A stretch of DNA of 64,000 bases from Thuidium tamariscinum (Eukaryota > Streptophyta > Bryopsida > Hypnales > Thuidiaceae). The notes beneath the pieces were generated by a model. It made no database searches. It was not told where the DNA came from and saw only the letters and a program-made list of their open reading frames with translations. The position numbers were made by a program, and so were the translations under genes. The stretch lies in contig OX344750.2 of the NCBI GenBank assembly GCA_947034885.2, positions 41,774,821 to 41,838,820 of the forward strand, written 5' to 3'. Below are positions 50,791-62,792 of this stretch, piece after piece. The stretch's first letter is position 1, and each line of letters starts with the position of its first letter.

Positions 50791-52953
50791 TCAACTTTCA
50801 ACAAGTTTGTTATACACATCCCTCTCCATATTACTTTTAAAAATAGAGAACCACTTGAAAAAATAAGCCTTTTGAAACAAAACAATTTCAAATTGACTTT
50901 TGTCTCTAATTGTCCTTGTACAATGCCATAGGTCCTTTGCTTTGCACATGAAGACATTATCAATGCGAGGAATTGTAAATAACTTTAATCCTGATATGTA
51001 AAATTTTGCCTTGTTGTCATTCTTATTTTTTGTACTTAAATCAAAAATTCAAAAATTGAGAAATAATTCTAAGCCTCGAAATATCAAATATATATCAAAT
51101 GAATTGCATAAATTGATACAAATGAGAAATTGACATACCATTGGCACCAAACCATACAAAAACCAAATGTTACATCATCCGAATCAGTATCGATGTTGCA
51201 ATTGTAATTCCGGGTTATAGACATTGTTGTAAACAACATATTACCCAATGTCACTTTATCTTCTTTGATAATCTCCTCCACTTTAAGCACATCTTCTAAG
51301 TGCAAAAAAATCTTTGGGAATAGCACCCTCAAGTGGTCACTTACCATAGTGGCTATCTATTCCACGCAATAATAGTAATCATGTACATTATGTCGAAATC
51401 TACAAAATTAAAACAGAAGTCATTATAAATATTCATTGAATAAAGTATATTGAATTTTCAAGCGCATTCAAATTGTTGAAAATATGTACAAACCTTCTAA
51501 TATCACCAAATGCAAATCGAAAAATAAAATACACTATTTGAGCATCATGTTGTCTTCTTTTCATGTCCCCTTACTTTATAGGATTTCCTTCTGCCTCAAG
51601 AAAATTAGCTAATTCACTCATGGCTATGAGTGTATTGTCAACAAATTTACCATTTACAAGTAGAAAGTGAAATCCAGATGATCCTGAATCAACACATAGT
51701 AAAGGACCTTTAATCTCCTCAAAACTATTGCTATCTGCATCCAAATCATATTCATAAATCCAAAATGTCTTGGGTCTAGTTAATTGGACTTCCCCTATTA
51801 TTTTCAATTTTTCAATGCCATGATATACAATTTGTGCATTAAAAGCTATAGAAGGATACTCCTCCTTTGAATTAACAAAATGCGCAGTTGCGCACCCAAT
51901 AGATGAGCATTTAGTTTCTTCACATCACGAAGAATACCAGTTTTTCTACATTGTTGACATTTGTACGTCTTTTCAGAAGGCACAAAAATAAGTTTAAAAG
52001 CTTCAAAAAAACGTATATACAAAACTAATTTCTCTAAATGACGATGTGTTTTTCCTATATAGTAGTCATTCAATGATGCATCTGTATTTGGTATAGAACA
52101 ACAGCAAACCAAGCAAAAATGCTTGTGAATGATTGCAAGAAACACTTGTCCTATTTCTTATCCCCTTGACCTCTAACGAGTAGTTTTTTGCTCATGACTT
52201 TTGCATATTTTGACCTATCAACTTGAAATTTGAAATGAAGGTGCACATAAAAGTTTTATATATTGTGTAAATTTTTAATTTTCTTAAAATTATTTTACAA
52301 TTTTTAAATTGCCCCCAAATGGCTGTCTATTTTGGCCATTTTGAAAGTTTTTAGTCCTATTTTTGACTCAAAAATCCGAATTTGAAGCTACAAATTAGAC
52401 AAGTTGGAGGCTTACTACTTTACTAACATTTCAAGGATTGACAATGAGTTTTTATAAAAACAGTAAAATGTCTATTGTCCACATAGGGTCAAAATGACCT
52501 TCCTTTGTACAAATGCTACAAAGAGGGAAAAAAAATTTAGAGGAATTTTTTGTTGTAATATGAGCGCAATTTCGTTTAGAAAAATGGATTCTCTTAAAAG
52601 TAATTTTTTGATTTTTTTTTTAATTATTAAAAATAAAAAGGTCCACAGACCCTTTTTATACTATTTTTTGCTCTCTCTGGCCTATGAAATACTTGTAGTA
52701 CTCTATAGTATTGTATAACACTGCATACTACTATATTGACGGCCCAAATCTACAGGCATGCAAAATCAACGGTTGACATTTGTAAGTGTATGTTAAACGC
52801 ATTATATTGTCAAGATTGCGTAGTACTGCCAGTACTATGTCCAAAAATAGCATTTTGAGCCAAAAATGTGAAGTATTTCTTGCAATCACCCTTGTTTGGA
52901 TCATCTATTGTCAAGTCTTTATTCTTCCCCTTTAATCGATATTTTTGAGCCAT
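50791..52953 (-). pseudogene. TET/JBP-like 2OG-Fe(II) dioxygenase relic
   Basis: Reading from ATG 52953: MAQKYRLKGKNKDLTIDDPN is cut by a 765-bp insertion, then continues with a Cys/His-rich region (HFCLVCCC, and YKCQQCRK near 51950). The frame shifts near 51890 and runs through QIVYHGIEKLKIIGEVQL and GPLLCVDSGSSGFHF to a stop at 51571. Introns 51400-51493 and 51035-51138 have GT/AG ends. The next exons read MLFTTMSITRNYNCN-IDTDSDD-VTFGFCMVW, then FTIPRIDNVFMCKAKDLWHC. This order (FTT..I..N, [H]-T-D-S-D-D, distal LWH) fits the double-stranded beta-helix of TET/JBP-like enzymes, which oxidise methylated or thymine bases. The first iron-binding His is Asp here, and another stop lies at 51357. 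The family call is by motif only; another 2OG-Fe(II) dioxygenase is possible. Confidence 0.55.
52127..52891. mobile_element. GGTGATTGCAAG-type element inserted in the dioxygenase relic
   Basis: 765 bp with ends GAATGATTGCAAGAAACACT and, inverted, GGTGATTGCAAGAAATACTT. It is flanked by the 5-bp direct repeat CTTGT (52122-52126 and 52892-52896). Ignoring the element and one CTTGT restores a continuous reading frame in the host exon (..DPNK/HFCL..), so both boundaries are exact. It has no convincing coding capacity. The superfamily is unclear from a 5-bp duplication and these ends. Confidence 0.82.
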
Positions 52954-54728
52954 CCTAAAATACAAAATAAAAGTGCTAAAAGAAGATACTTATGATCAAT
53001 AATTATACTAAACTTCATGTAAAATCAATTCAATGAATTATAAATTGATACTAAAAATCAGACTACACAAGAATTTTTAGGCATCTTGTGGCATTGCAAG
53101 GTTTAAGCAATAGATCTTGCTAATTTTACTACTCCTAATTGGTCCACTTTGTAGCTGTTTATTTGAATTAACTACTTGCTAAGGTTTTGGCTGACTTTGA
53201 TTGTAACAATCTAAATTGAGGTTCGCTAAAATGGCAATTGAACAAGAAATGAATTAGACTAAGTTATAGAGATTTTTTTATTCTTTGTAAGATGATGAAG
53301 AATTTTAAATTTGACCTAATTTCCTAGCAGATAATCATGGATGAAGTTTGACTACAAAATTTACCTCTAAAACTTCATCCGTTGATTGCAAATATTTTAA
53401 CTATTAGAATTGGATGTTTGTTGTTTGGTTATTTTCTATTTTCTAATCTCTATTGAAGTTTAAAGTTTAACTTGATTTACTCAATCTTAGTTGACTTTCA
53501 TCCAATTGGTTACTACTTTTGATTAAAACTTCATTCTATTCTAACTCCTTCACGATTTGATCAATTTGTAAGTAAATTTGAGATTTTTCAACTTTAAGAT
53601 ATTTTCTATAAGATTCTATTCCTAACCTGTCTTTTGATTTTCTTTTGACCTAATTGATGAATTGTTAACCAATTTTTACTATTTTGGTGAATTTTATTTT
53701 ATTTTAAAAGGGTTTGATTCTACCTTTCCAAAAGTAGAAAATCTTAACCCTTTGAGTTTTGGATAAATGTGAATTTTTATGGCAAATTTTGATCGTTGAT
53801 TGGTTTATCAAAATTTTATTTGGTTAAACTTTTTCTACTCAGGTTAGTCAAATTCTCTTGGTTTTTTTTCCTTTTCTTTTTTCTTTTTGATCAAATTAAA
53901 ATTTCCTCTTTTAATCCTTGGATAAAATTAATTATAAGTAAAGTTTGACCATCAACCGGTTCATCAAAATTTACCTATTAATTACTTTCCCTTGAAAATA
54001 CTTTTGGATTCTACTTTTTACTTCTACTTCTAATCAAAAAATTTCATTCCTTTCCAAAATTACTTCAAAGTAAATTCTAACTTATCATATAATTTTTGGA
54101 ATAATATTATTCAATTCTAACTTTTAAGAATCTTGTTCAATCTTTGGATTTAATATTGTTTTGGAAAGCCATTTAAATTAACAAAACTACTTTTACTTCT
54201 AAGTTGTAAATTCCCACTAATTACGTGTATCCAATTTTGAATTGATTTTCAATACTAGTAGCTAATCCTACTTTCAAGTTTCAATGGAATTATGCAAAAA
54301 AAGGAAAAAAAGGAAAGGAAAATTTCATGCACTAACCTCTATCATGACTACAATCTTTGTGCGCTCCAAAACCTTCTCCACAATGTGCCAACTCAACCTC
54401 CATTTCAATTATTTGGTATTTGAATGTTGTATTAAGTACGCTCATATAATTGTCCGTATTTTCCTTCAACAGTCTCTTTTCTTTTTCTTTCTACTTCTTT
54501 TTGAATTTACCTTTATCTTTTAAGTTCCCTCCTTTTCTTTTCAATAGGCTTCCAAAGTCAAAACATAAAATATCCTAATATAATCTAATTTCAAAATTAA
54601 TTGTTAAATGGCTTCAAAATCAAATCCCACTACTTCTAAGGTTTTCTAACTTTTTTTTAATTTAGAAAACCTCTAAAACTCCTCTGAATTCAAGGTATTC
54701 TCTAATTTATTTTTCTCTTTGTTTTTAA

Positions 54729-55669
54729 TCCCTAAAGGTTTTTGACTATATTTTCACCAGAAATGCTCTAAAACTGCCATTTCTAATACAAGTTCAATTT
54801 TTTTTTTAAAAACACATTTTTGATTTATGTAACCATAGGATCTTGTATTGAGGTGGTTTGTAAACATGTGGAAAATTTTTTAGAAATTTCCACCGTGTAG
54901 ATTGCAAGATATTAGCATTTGAATTGACAAAAATTGTTTTTTTATCCCTGCGAAAATCCGGGCAGCTGCACCTCACAAGGTCACATTTGTGTGAAAAAAA
55001 TTCAAAATGGTGGTTACTCTTTGAATTCATACTTCAATGCAAGTTGGCTACATTCTCAAAAAATTTCAAACCATTTGGAATTGTACAACATATAGGAAAA
55101 AATAAGTAAGTAGAAAGAAGTAAAAAATGAGCCAAAATACTAAATTGTGAACATTTTATTCATGGAATTGAAAATTTTCAATCCCAATGGTTAAAATGTT
55201 GAAATAAACAATCTACACCTTTTTCTTTTCTTTTTTTCCAAAAATATGAAAAATTGAATTAAGTGAAGAATTTCAAACCTTTTTTGTACTGTAGAGATTC
55301 TATAACTGGCCACAAACTACCCCAAACTCAAAATCTTCATAACTTTTGACTCATTGATCAGAATGGATTGATTCAAAGCTTCCCATGTCTGTAAAAAACT
55401 AAAGAATCAATTTGAAATTTCACTATAAGAAAAAAAGTTTTTTTGAAGAAGTTTTTTCAGCTGCCCGGTCTGCCCACTAAGTAAAGAAAACAACATATTC
55501 TGCCATAACTTTTTAACCGTGAAGTCAAAAGTTATGAAAATTGTTGGGCCTTAAAGCTACTCCTCGGTCACACATTGTATCAAAGTTTCAAAGAAAAAAA
55601 AAACTCCATCCGTAGGGAGTTGCCCAAAAAATTTATAATCTCAAAAAATGTTGTTCAGGGCTTTAGGGG
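54729..55669 (-). mobile_element. TTAA-flanked element 3 with proven TTAA duplication
   Basis: 941 bp between TTAA (54725-54728) and TTAA (55670-55673), homologous in inverse orientation to 44260-45213. The flanks, read on the minus strand as GTTTTAGA-TTAA and TTAA-AAACAAAGAGA, align with the single site GTTTTAGA-TTAA-AGACAAATAGA at 23632 in the homologous LTR-like copy. So TTAA was duplicated on insertion, as in piggyBac and a few other superfamilies. The C-rich ends (CCCCTAAAGCCC) favour piggyBac-like. No transposase is encoded. Confidence 0.8.
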
Positions 55670-56769
55670 TTAATCTAAAACAAACGTGGTTAGAAAAGTC
55701 AACTTATTCTAAATGTTGGTTTTCAAGCCACCTAAGTTCCCTTCTCTTTCTTCTCCAAATACTTATATTTAAACCTTCAATACAACTCCTTCACATATGT
55801 TAGTATTTGCAAATTTGGAGCTTGAACTTGTGTTTTAGAAATATTTATCAACATCTATGTGTTCCAGACCTCCAACTAGTTGCTGCTTCTCTAAGTAGAT
55901 GATTTGTGCTTGTATACTTCTTCTTTTAGGCTCTAATATGATGGTATCCCTCCCTACATTGATTTTTGAATTAACTTATTTTGTAACCTCTCAGTCTATT
56001 CACAAGGCCTCTGATGTGATTTGGTTTTTGAAACTTGTGGTCAATTTTGGTTGATGTGAGCGCTTCTAACTTCATCCTCGAGCTAGAAGTTTATCACACG
56101 AGTCCTGTATCTAATTGAATTTTCTCTCTAATTGGGTGTTCAAGAGAGCCTTTCAAGCAATGAACTCTTTTAGTCACGTCTTTTAAGTGTTAACTTTTCT
56201 TCCCGATTCGTTGTTACTCCAAGTCTTCGTGATAGATAATCCTAAGTCTATTTCGGTGTCTAACTAATATTTCCTATTCTAATCTACTGGTCAATTGCAA
56301 TCGTACCTAATCCTAATTCCAAGCATTTGGTAAAAAGAAACTTAGTAACAAAACAATGAGAATAAAAATCAAATGAGATCGATTTACCTCCTCCGCATAA
56401 ATCTCCATAGTCTCGTCGTCAAACATCATCATGTGAAGATATTCTCCCACGACCTCGCCATCAAAATCATCCCGGCTCCCCATCTAATTCATAGTAATTC
56501 TCACGTTGTTGGTCAATTAAATCTATCCTGATTGAAAGTAAACTAAAGGTTATGTAGTGCTAAATTAATTGCGTAATTCTTTATATTCCGAAATTTCCGG
56601 TAATTAGAAAATACTGCAATTCGACTTAATCTACCTATTTGGTTAGCAAATACTCTATTCTAAAGAAATCAATGGAAGTTTAATGGTTGGTTGTTTTTAG
56701 TTTTTTCTTTTGATTCTAAGTTAATATTCAAAATCCAAGTTGATTTAATTATTTTGAATCGGAAATTGT

Positions 56770-56990
56770 CATCAAATCTTTTCAAATCTAATTAAATTTT
56801 GAATTTGCATTAATTCTAAAGAAATTGGTTGGCAATTTGTTTGTTTTCCCTTTGGCTTATTAGAATATTTTAATAAAAAAATCATCTTCAAATCTTTTCA
56901 AATTTAATTAATTTTTGAATTTGCGTTAATTCTAAAGAAATTGGTTGTCAATTTGTTTCTTCCCTTTTGGGTTATTAGACCTAATAAAAC
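56770..56990 (+). repeat. 116-bp tandem duplication
   Basis: tcaaatcttttcaaatctaa begins at 56772 and tcaaatcttttcaaatttaa at 56888. Both copies continue through aattctaaagaaattggttg and caatttgttt with few differences. Confidence 0.9.
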
Positions 56991-57639
56991 AAAACCAACA
57001 AAATCCAAGCCGTCTAAGAATCTAATTAATAACTAACTACCAAAGAATGTAAAACATTCCTAAAGAACAAGAATAAATTCAATAGTAGGATTCCTTTTAA
57101 ATAGTTCTTTAATACCAAAGGTCAATCTTACGGAATAAAGAACCTTATTCAATAGTAATATTCTTTGGATATGAATATTTTAATCCTAAATCCTTCCTTA
57201 ATTCTTCTAATTCCTATCCTCCCTCCTCCCTTTGCTTTCGAGATGTTTTGCAATTTTTGTAAGAGGAGTGGTAGCTATGGAGTTTTGAGTCGGGAAGAAT
57301 TGGACTAATTCTCTTGACGTTACAATTGTTCAATTTTTGGTGGGAAATTGAATGTAGAAGTTGTTAGTTTCTCTTGCAACTTCCCTTTAATTCTACCAAA
57401 ATTCAAATGATTGTAATGACAAGTTTTGTGTGAGGATACACTTACGTGAAGATTGTTTGTGTTTTGAGAATGTGAGTGTTTTTTGGACTCCGATCTCCCC
57501 AAACAAACCCTGGCTTCCCTCGAACAGGCCCTCCCACATGGCCACCCCTGATGGGCTGGACCCCTCATCTAGGCCCCGTCACCCCTGCTACGTGGCGGGG
57601 TGTGATTGGCTAGCGGGGGGAAGGGGAGGTGGCTCGCTG

Positions 57640-57790
57640 TGGGCTAAATTTGAACGCTAGTCTGGCTCGGTCTGGACTGAATTTGAACACTAGTCTGGCT
57701 GTGGTCTAGACTGAATTTGATTGCTTGGTCTGGACTGAATTTGAATACTAGGCTGGTTGCTTGGTCTGGACTGAATTTAAATACTAAGGT
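57640..57790 (+). repeat. Short tandem repeat of GGTCTGGACTGAATTTGAA
   Basis: The phrase ggtctggactgaatttgaa with its neighbour actagtctggct recurs about four times at 35-55 bp spacing within LTR-like copy 2. Confidence 0.8.
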
Positions 57791-58077
57791 TGGTTATAGA
57801 AAATTGACTTTAAGGGCCAATTCCACCCTAACTACTTTAACCACAAGTGTAACACAAGGAATTGGATTTGTGGCAAAGTGAAGGAAAGGCACCAAGGGAT
57901 CAACCCCTTGACTACCAATCTTTTGAGAATTATGGGTTGTTGAAGTTGGCTAGGTGAACCTTGTCCTGTGATCGTTTTCTCAAGTTGGGGCTTAATGTGA
58001 TTGGTGTTATGGATAAGATAACTTCTCCTATGGAAAGCTATCCGTGGTAGTACTTTAAGAGCTATTAATCGCAAAAG

Positions 58078-58190
58078 GAGGTACACATGACGGTGTTTAA
58101 CCGAACTTTCACTTTGAGTTCTTAAAATTTCTCAGTATTTCAAGATTTTGCCACCAAAGGAGGTACACATGACAGTGTTTAAACCAAACT
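58078..58190 (+). repeat. ~79-bp imperfect direct duplication
   Basis: aggaggtacacatgac followed by ggtgtttaaccgaactt recurs as aggaggtacacatgac followed by agtgtttaaaccaaact about 80 bp later. Confidence 0.75.
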
Positions 58191-59370
58191 TTGGTACTCA
58201 ATGCTTGGAATTTCTACAAGGTGGTTGTTAGCACGAATAGAGGCTTAGCCTCTTATACAATCGAAGGCGGAGAAAATCAGTTGAAAGGGCCCTAAGCCTT
58301 CAAGGTTTCAATACAAAATAAGACTTGGCCAAAATCTTTGGTCCAAGTAGTGCTCCGACCACGGCGGTAGCACGACGGAAAAACAAAGTGTCGGTGTAAG
58401 AAATAAGGGTATTGGCAATCTCGAGGGGGGCCCTTCTATACCCGTGGTTGGGCCCCTCTCGGTAATTTTCAATGAAAACCGTCTGCGCCATTGTCTTCAG
58501 AAGACCCCAATTAGCCTAAGGGACACCTTACCCCTCACTCCTAAGCCGTTTGCATGCCCAAATTGGAATTACGGTAACTCTAATTAAAAGTCAAAAATCT
58601 AACTTTTAGAATTTGCGCATTTTGATGAATCTGTCAGGCCAGGGTTGTTAGGAATGTCTGTGAGAGTAAGGAATGACTCCTTATTTGCGACAATCGGACA
58701 TCATTCGCTCTTGATACGTCGGTCAATCTACTGCCAATTTGTAAATTCCATTGAAATTCGATGTCGCTGACGGTCCTGGTAGTTGGGAATGTCGGAATGT
58801 CTTCAAACTTGCCTGGGCGCTTATTAAGCATACAAAAACCTACCCTAATTTTTAGTAAGATTTTACCACATCATACGTAATTTCTAGGAATTTACGAAAT
58901 TTACGAAATTTACAAAAATCCGAAATAAATTGGGTAACATCTAGGGCACTCCTAGATTCTTAGTGTAAGTTCTACGCAACCTTGCACTAATCTAATTTTA
59001 GTAATCTGGAATTACTTTGTTCAATTAGACAATTTAATTCCCGATGCCCGGGAATTTTGGACAATTGTTTAATTCTCGTTCGCTCCTAGCATGCTCCTAC
59101 CCTTGGAACACCTTTCTGTAGTCTTCAATCTCCAATCCTCCATCTTTCATCTTGTGAAATTCCCATTCTTCAAGTCATTTGTAATTGTTTTACTTTTAAA
59201 TCCAATTTTTTCCAAAATTGAATTTAAGCCATGGTAAATCTTCTAGGCTTGTCGTAGACTCTTTTGACTTAGTCAGTATGTCGTGTGCATCCTTAAAAGG
59301 TTGATTTTGCACAGACAGACACTAGGACTGACTAACTCTCGATTCCTCATTTCTCTCGTGACTACTAAAT

Positions 59371-60521
59371 CTTCACACAAACCTACTTTGGAGACTTAGA
59401 ATGATTCAAATTTTCCACCTTCTAAGTTGGTTTTCCACCATTTTGGCATAGATTGACACCAAAAATCCTTCAATACTCTTTTTATGTCCTTTTCTTGTAT
59501 ATTTTAGCTAATTTTTGGTTTTTAATCGCAAAAAATGGACCCAAAGTCCTGAGTGCCATCTTGAGGGCTTACAGTTGACCAAAGAAAAATTGAATTTTGG
59601 ATGACCCTTCACTTCTCTCTTCTCTCTGCACTTCTAAGCTTCCTTTGGAAAATTAGAATTTCCCGTCCTTGCCTCTTAGGGAATTTTTTCCAAATCTTTT
59701 TCTCTCCTAGTCCTTCTCTAGCTAAACTTTCAACTTGAAATGAAATCCTAGAATTTCTTCCTCAAACTCAAATCCTAAGATTAAATTCTTTCACTGAATT
59801 TCAGACCAATCAGTGGTAATTTTCAATTAAAAAACAAGGTTGGAACCCCTTGAGATATCCTCCTAATTGTTTTTTCACAATCAATATGATGTAGAATGTT
59901 AATAAAAAACCATATCTAGTTGAGTTAAGCTAGTATCAAAGTAGATATGGGAAAGTTAAGCCAACACTGCACTCAATTGGCCTAATAGGTTGTATGGTTG
60001 CTAGTTGGTCCCTGCCAATGGCCAATGCTACACTAATGATGGTAAATAGTGTTGGCAACACTAATCACAAAGCACAACACTAAATGTCAACAACTCAGTG
60101 TTATCAACACTAAATGTCAACATAGACACTATTTGTCAACTATTGAATACAAATTTTTTACAAATCCACATTTAGTGTTGCCTGACTATTTCATCAAAAT
60201 GCAATAAAAATGTATAAACTTAATTATACAAATGCTAATTCAAATAAATACTTTATTAAACAAAAATTAGAAAGCTTTGCAAATGAGTATTCTTTCTATT
60301 CAAAACAAAAGCAACAAATCATGAAATGGAGTTATCTTCATATCATAAAAATGACAATTAAAAATAAAAATAAATTCAATATACAAAGTTACAAACAATT
60401 CAAAAGAAAATATTCATTGAAATTACCAACTGTACAAAATGGATCAATGAAATTGTGAATTGAAGATAAAACTTGTAAAATTTCATATTCATAATCAATG
60501 CATAAACAACAAGACCAATAT
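59371..60521. other. Intergenic DNA with short dispersed repeats
   Basis: At 59940-60190 the phrase aacactaaatgtcaaca and its inverse (tagtgttg) occur several times. This may be the decayed terminal region of the adjacent pogo-type element, but no clear TIR pair exists in the window. The rest shows no gene. Confidence 0.4.
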
Positions 60522-61379
60522 CTAAATTGGCCTAACAAAATGAGAAACATCTTGCCCACTAAAGTATACACGATGTTTTGTAACTATTTTTTGAAGATGT
60601 GAAAATAGTTGACCCACACTCCAAGACCCATCAACACCTAATGCCATGCTACAACGGATCATGGCTTTTCTAGCATAAGACATGTTGTTGCAATCTACTT
60701 ATCTATTGACATCTTCAACACTATCAACAGCTAATTGAAGAAAAAACCTTTTACCAGGATTGATAAGCTTCCGAAACCATTGACCATCTCCACAAGGAAT
60801 ATTTTGCTAAGCATTGGCTCCAATTAATTCTATTTTTTTGGCCTCCCACCGCTTGGTCCAAGCATCTTTTATCTTTGAAATGATAAATGTATCTGCAGGT
60901 TGACAAAGATGTGTTGAGTAAGGTGGCAAGTACTTCAAAACCGTTTGCTTTAGAACCAAAACGGTTGCCGATCTTGGAGTGATATTGTGGATACTACAAT
61001 TATCAACCCAAATCATTTTGGTGCGTTGTTGCACATCACCCTGAAAAATTCGAGGTTCTTCAAAGTATTGTGAAAAAAGAGATTGATCCATTCACCCTTT
61101 TGGTCCACTCCTATAAGTCACTTCTGAAATATCATTATGAAGGCCTCTAATGGGATAATTTCTATTTGTATTAGTAAATATTAACATAGGAGCTTCTATA
61201 TATCATGGCTCAACGCCCTCCAGAGATCTTAACAACCATAGTCATAGAATCTCCACCAGAAACTATTTTAGCATATTTTACAAAAATATCTCTTCGAAAT
61301 CCTAAAGTACGCTCGTTGTCAATGTTCACAACAAAGTGGGTTTCATCAGTATTCTCCATGAAGTTTTCATCTAACAAGT
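60522..61379 (-). pseudogene. Second pogo-type DDE transposase, truncated
   Basis: The minus strand encodes the catalytic half of a DDE_1 transposase of a different lineage from the one at 9.6-12.1 kb. It contains ENTDETHFVVNIDN (first Asp), KISGG, a frameshift near 61225, APMLIFTNTNRNYPIRG, SGPKG-stop-MDQSLF (TGA where the family has Trp), WVDNCSIHN (second Asp), YLPPYSTHLCQPADTFI (third Asp), KIKDAWTKRWE, and a tail with MSYARKAMIRCSMALGVDGS ending near 60522. Further stops lie near 60804 and 60700. The N-terminal DNA-binding part is missing because an LTR element begins at 61380. Confidence 0.88.
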
Positions 61380-62784
61380 TGTGAGCCCCCGATTCATCAC
61401 CGGGGACTCACAGGTTTTTTTTTTAGATTCCTATACAATTCAAGGTATAGTTAGGTCCATAAAACCCATAAAAGAGGATAAAATTGGTATTAGCATCCTA
61501 CATGCCAATATGCCATTTGGTCATTAGAAGGGGTTTAGGATAGTTTGTATCCAATAAGGGTCTTGCTTTAGTCAAACAGATGTCAATTCGATAGTAATAT
61601 GCGGGTTTAGGGTAAGAAGCCTAAAAAGGCCTTTGCTAAATTAGAAAGTCCCCAACTCCCCATGGGAGAATCTAGGAGGAGATTTCCCACTCCCCATAGC
61701 ATCGAAGAGAATACGGACGTAATACTAACCTTGAATTGTAGGTATCGGGCGTTTTCCTAATTTCAAGCGCACGTAGTGGGGATGTGAGTTCACATCCATT
61801 TGGGAGGATCCTATGGGAGGTTCCCTCCGAATTTTGAAAATTTTTCAAGACATTATGGATATTTTCCCAAGCGGCCAACCGTAGCAATCTTTGGTTGGGA
61901 ATTCGCAAGAATATCCCAAAGTGCGGTAAAATCCCACTAAAAATCCGGCAAGGCGGTCTCACATCAGTGGAGCACTCCTCTAAGTTTCAAGACATAATGA
62001 TATGCAGAAGACCCCAAATCGGCGACATCCCTCAACAAATGGCAATTTAAATGACGGTATTGAAAGTTGATTGGCGTATCGGGAGTATACAACATCGTAT
62101 CAAGGCCTAATTTAAGTCTATTCCTACCCCCCTCTATCTACTTAAGATTTTGGTGAAGGATTGGGGTTCAAAAAAGTCAAACTCCAAAAGTTGAGAATTT
62201 ATCTCAACTGTGACTTTAGCCTACACTAAGTTTCATTGAGATTTAGGGTATAGTTTAAGGGATAAAGGATTTATCCTAGATTAATTATGGCCTTCCAGAT
62301 TCAACGACGCTATCCGTTTGCAAATCGGAGCTAAACTCCAAAAGTTAGACTTTTGGGGACAACACATGGAGGAAATGGGGTTTAAAGCCCCCTAATGCAA
62401 ATTTGGGGGATTTGGGGCCCCTACAAATGTGGGGAATGTGTAGGAAACTTGTAGGGACCTTTAGGCACATATGGGAGCAAGTACCACCTCAAAAAGATAG
62501 CGGAAGAAGTTCTAAGTGCTTGGTGTAAGTAAATTTGAATTTTGAACTAAAAGTAGGTGGGAACACATGGGAACCACTCCCATGTAGGAACTTGTAGATT
62601 TTGGGAAGGTTAAAGTAGGTAGATGGAAAGTTCTTGCAAAGTTTAGGTGAGATTTGAATTTTCAATTCAAATTACGTAAATCTTAAGTGAATAGTTAGAT
62701 TTGGAAAAAGTAAACATGTACGGCCCACCTTAATTCCCTTATCTAGTTTTTCTTAGTAGATTAAGGGAGGGTGCTCCCTTTGCG

Positions 62785-62792
62785 TATAAAAG
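62785..62792 (+). promoter_or_regulatory. TATA box of LTR-like copy 3
   Basis: TATAAAAG followed by a CT-rich leader (ctcctctcattctctatctt), the expected layout of an LTR promoter. It aligns in position with 22206. Confidence 0.6.

Larger units (their letters stand above)
53085..59370 (-). mobile_element. Non-coding LTR-retroelement-like unit, copy 2 (inverted)
   Basis: 53100-56000 is the reverse complement of 23200-25160 with the element at 54729-55669 added. 57850-59110 (minus) matches the LTR-like part of copy 1, with ggtaaaatcttactaaaaat, aataagcgcccaggcaagtt and tcccttaggctaattggggt in the same order. Between them, 57490-57790 is GC-rich with CCAGACC/CCAGCC words, as at 22740-22850. So the order LTR-like, CCAGCC-rich and non-coding part is the same as in copy 1. 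No gag or pol was seen. The outer ends are approximate. Confidence 0.6.

Noticed and set aside
57430-57660. Pro/Arg-rich open frames on both strands in a GC-rich patch
   Set aside because: They result from the GC-rich, CCAGCC-like part of the LTR-like unit. No family match.
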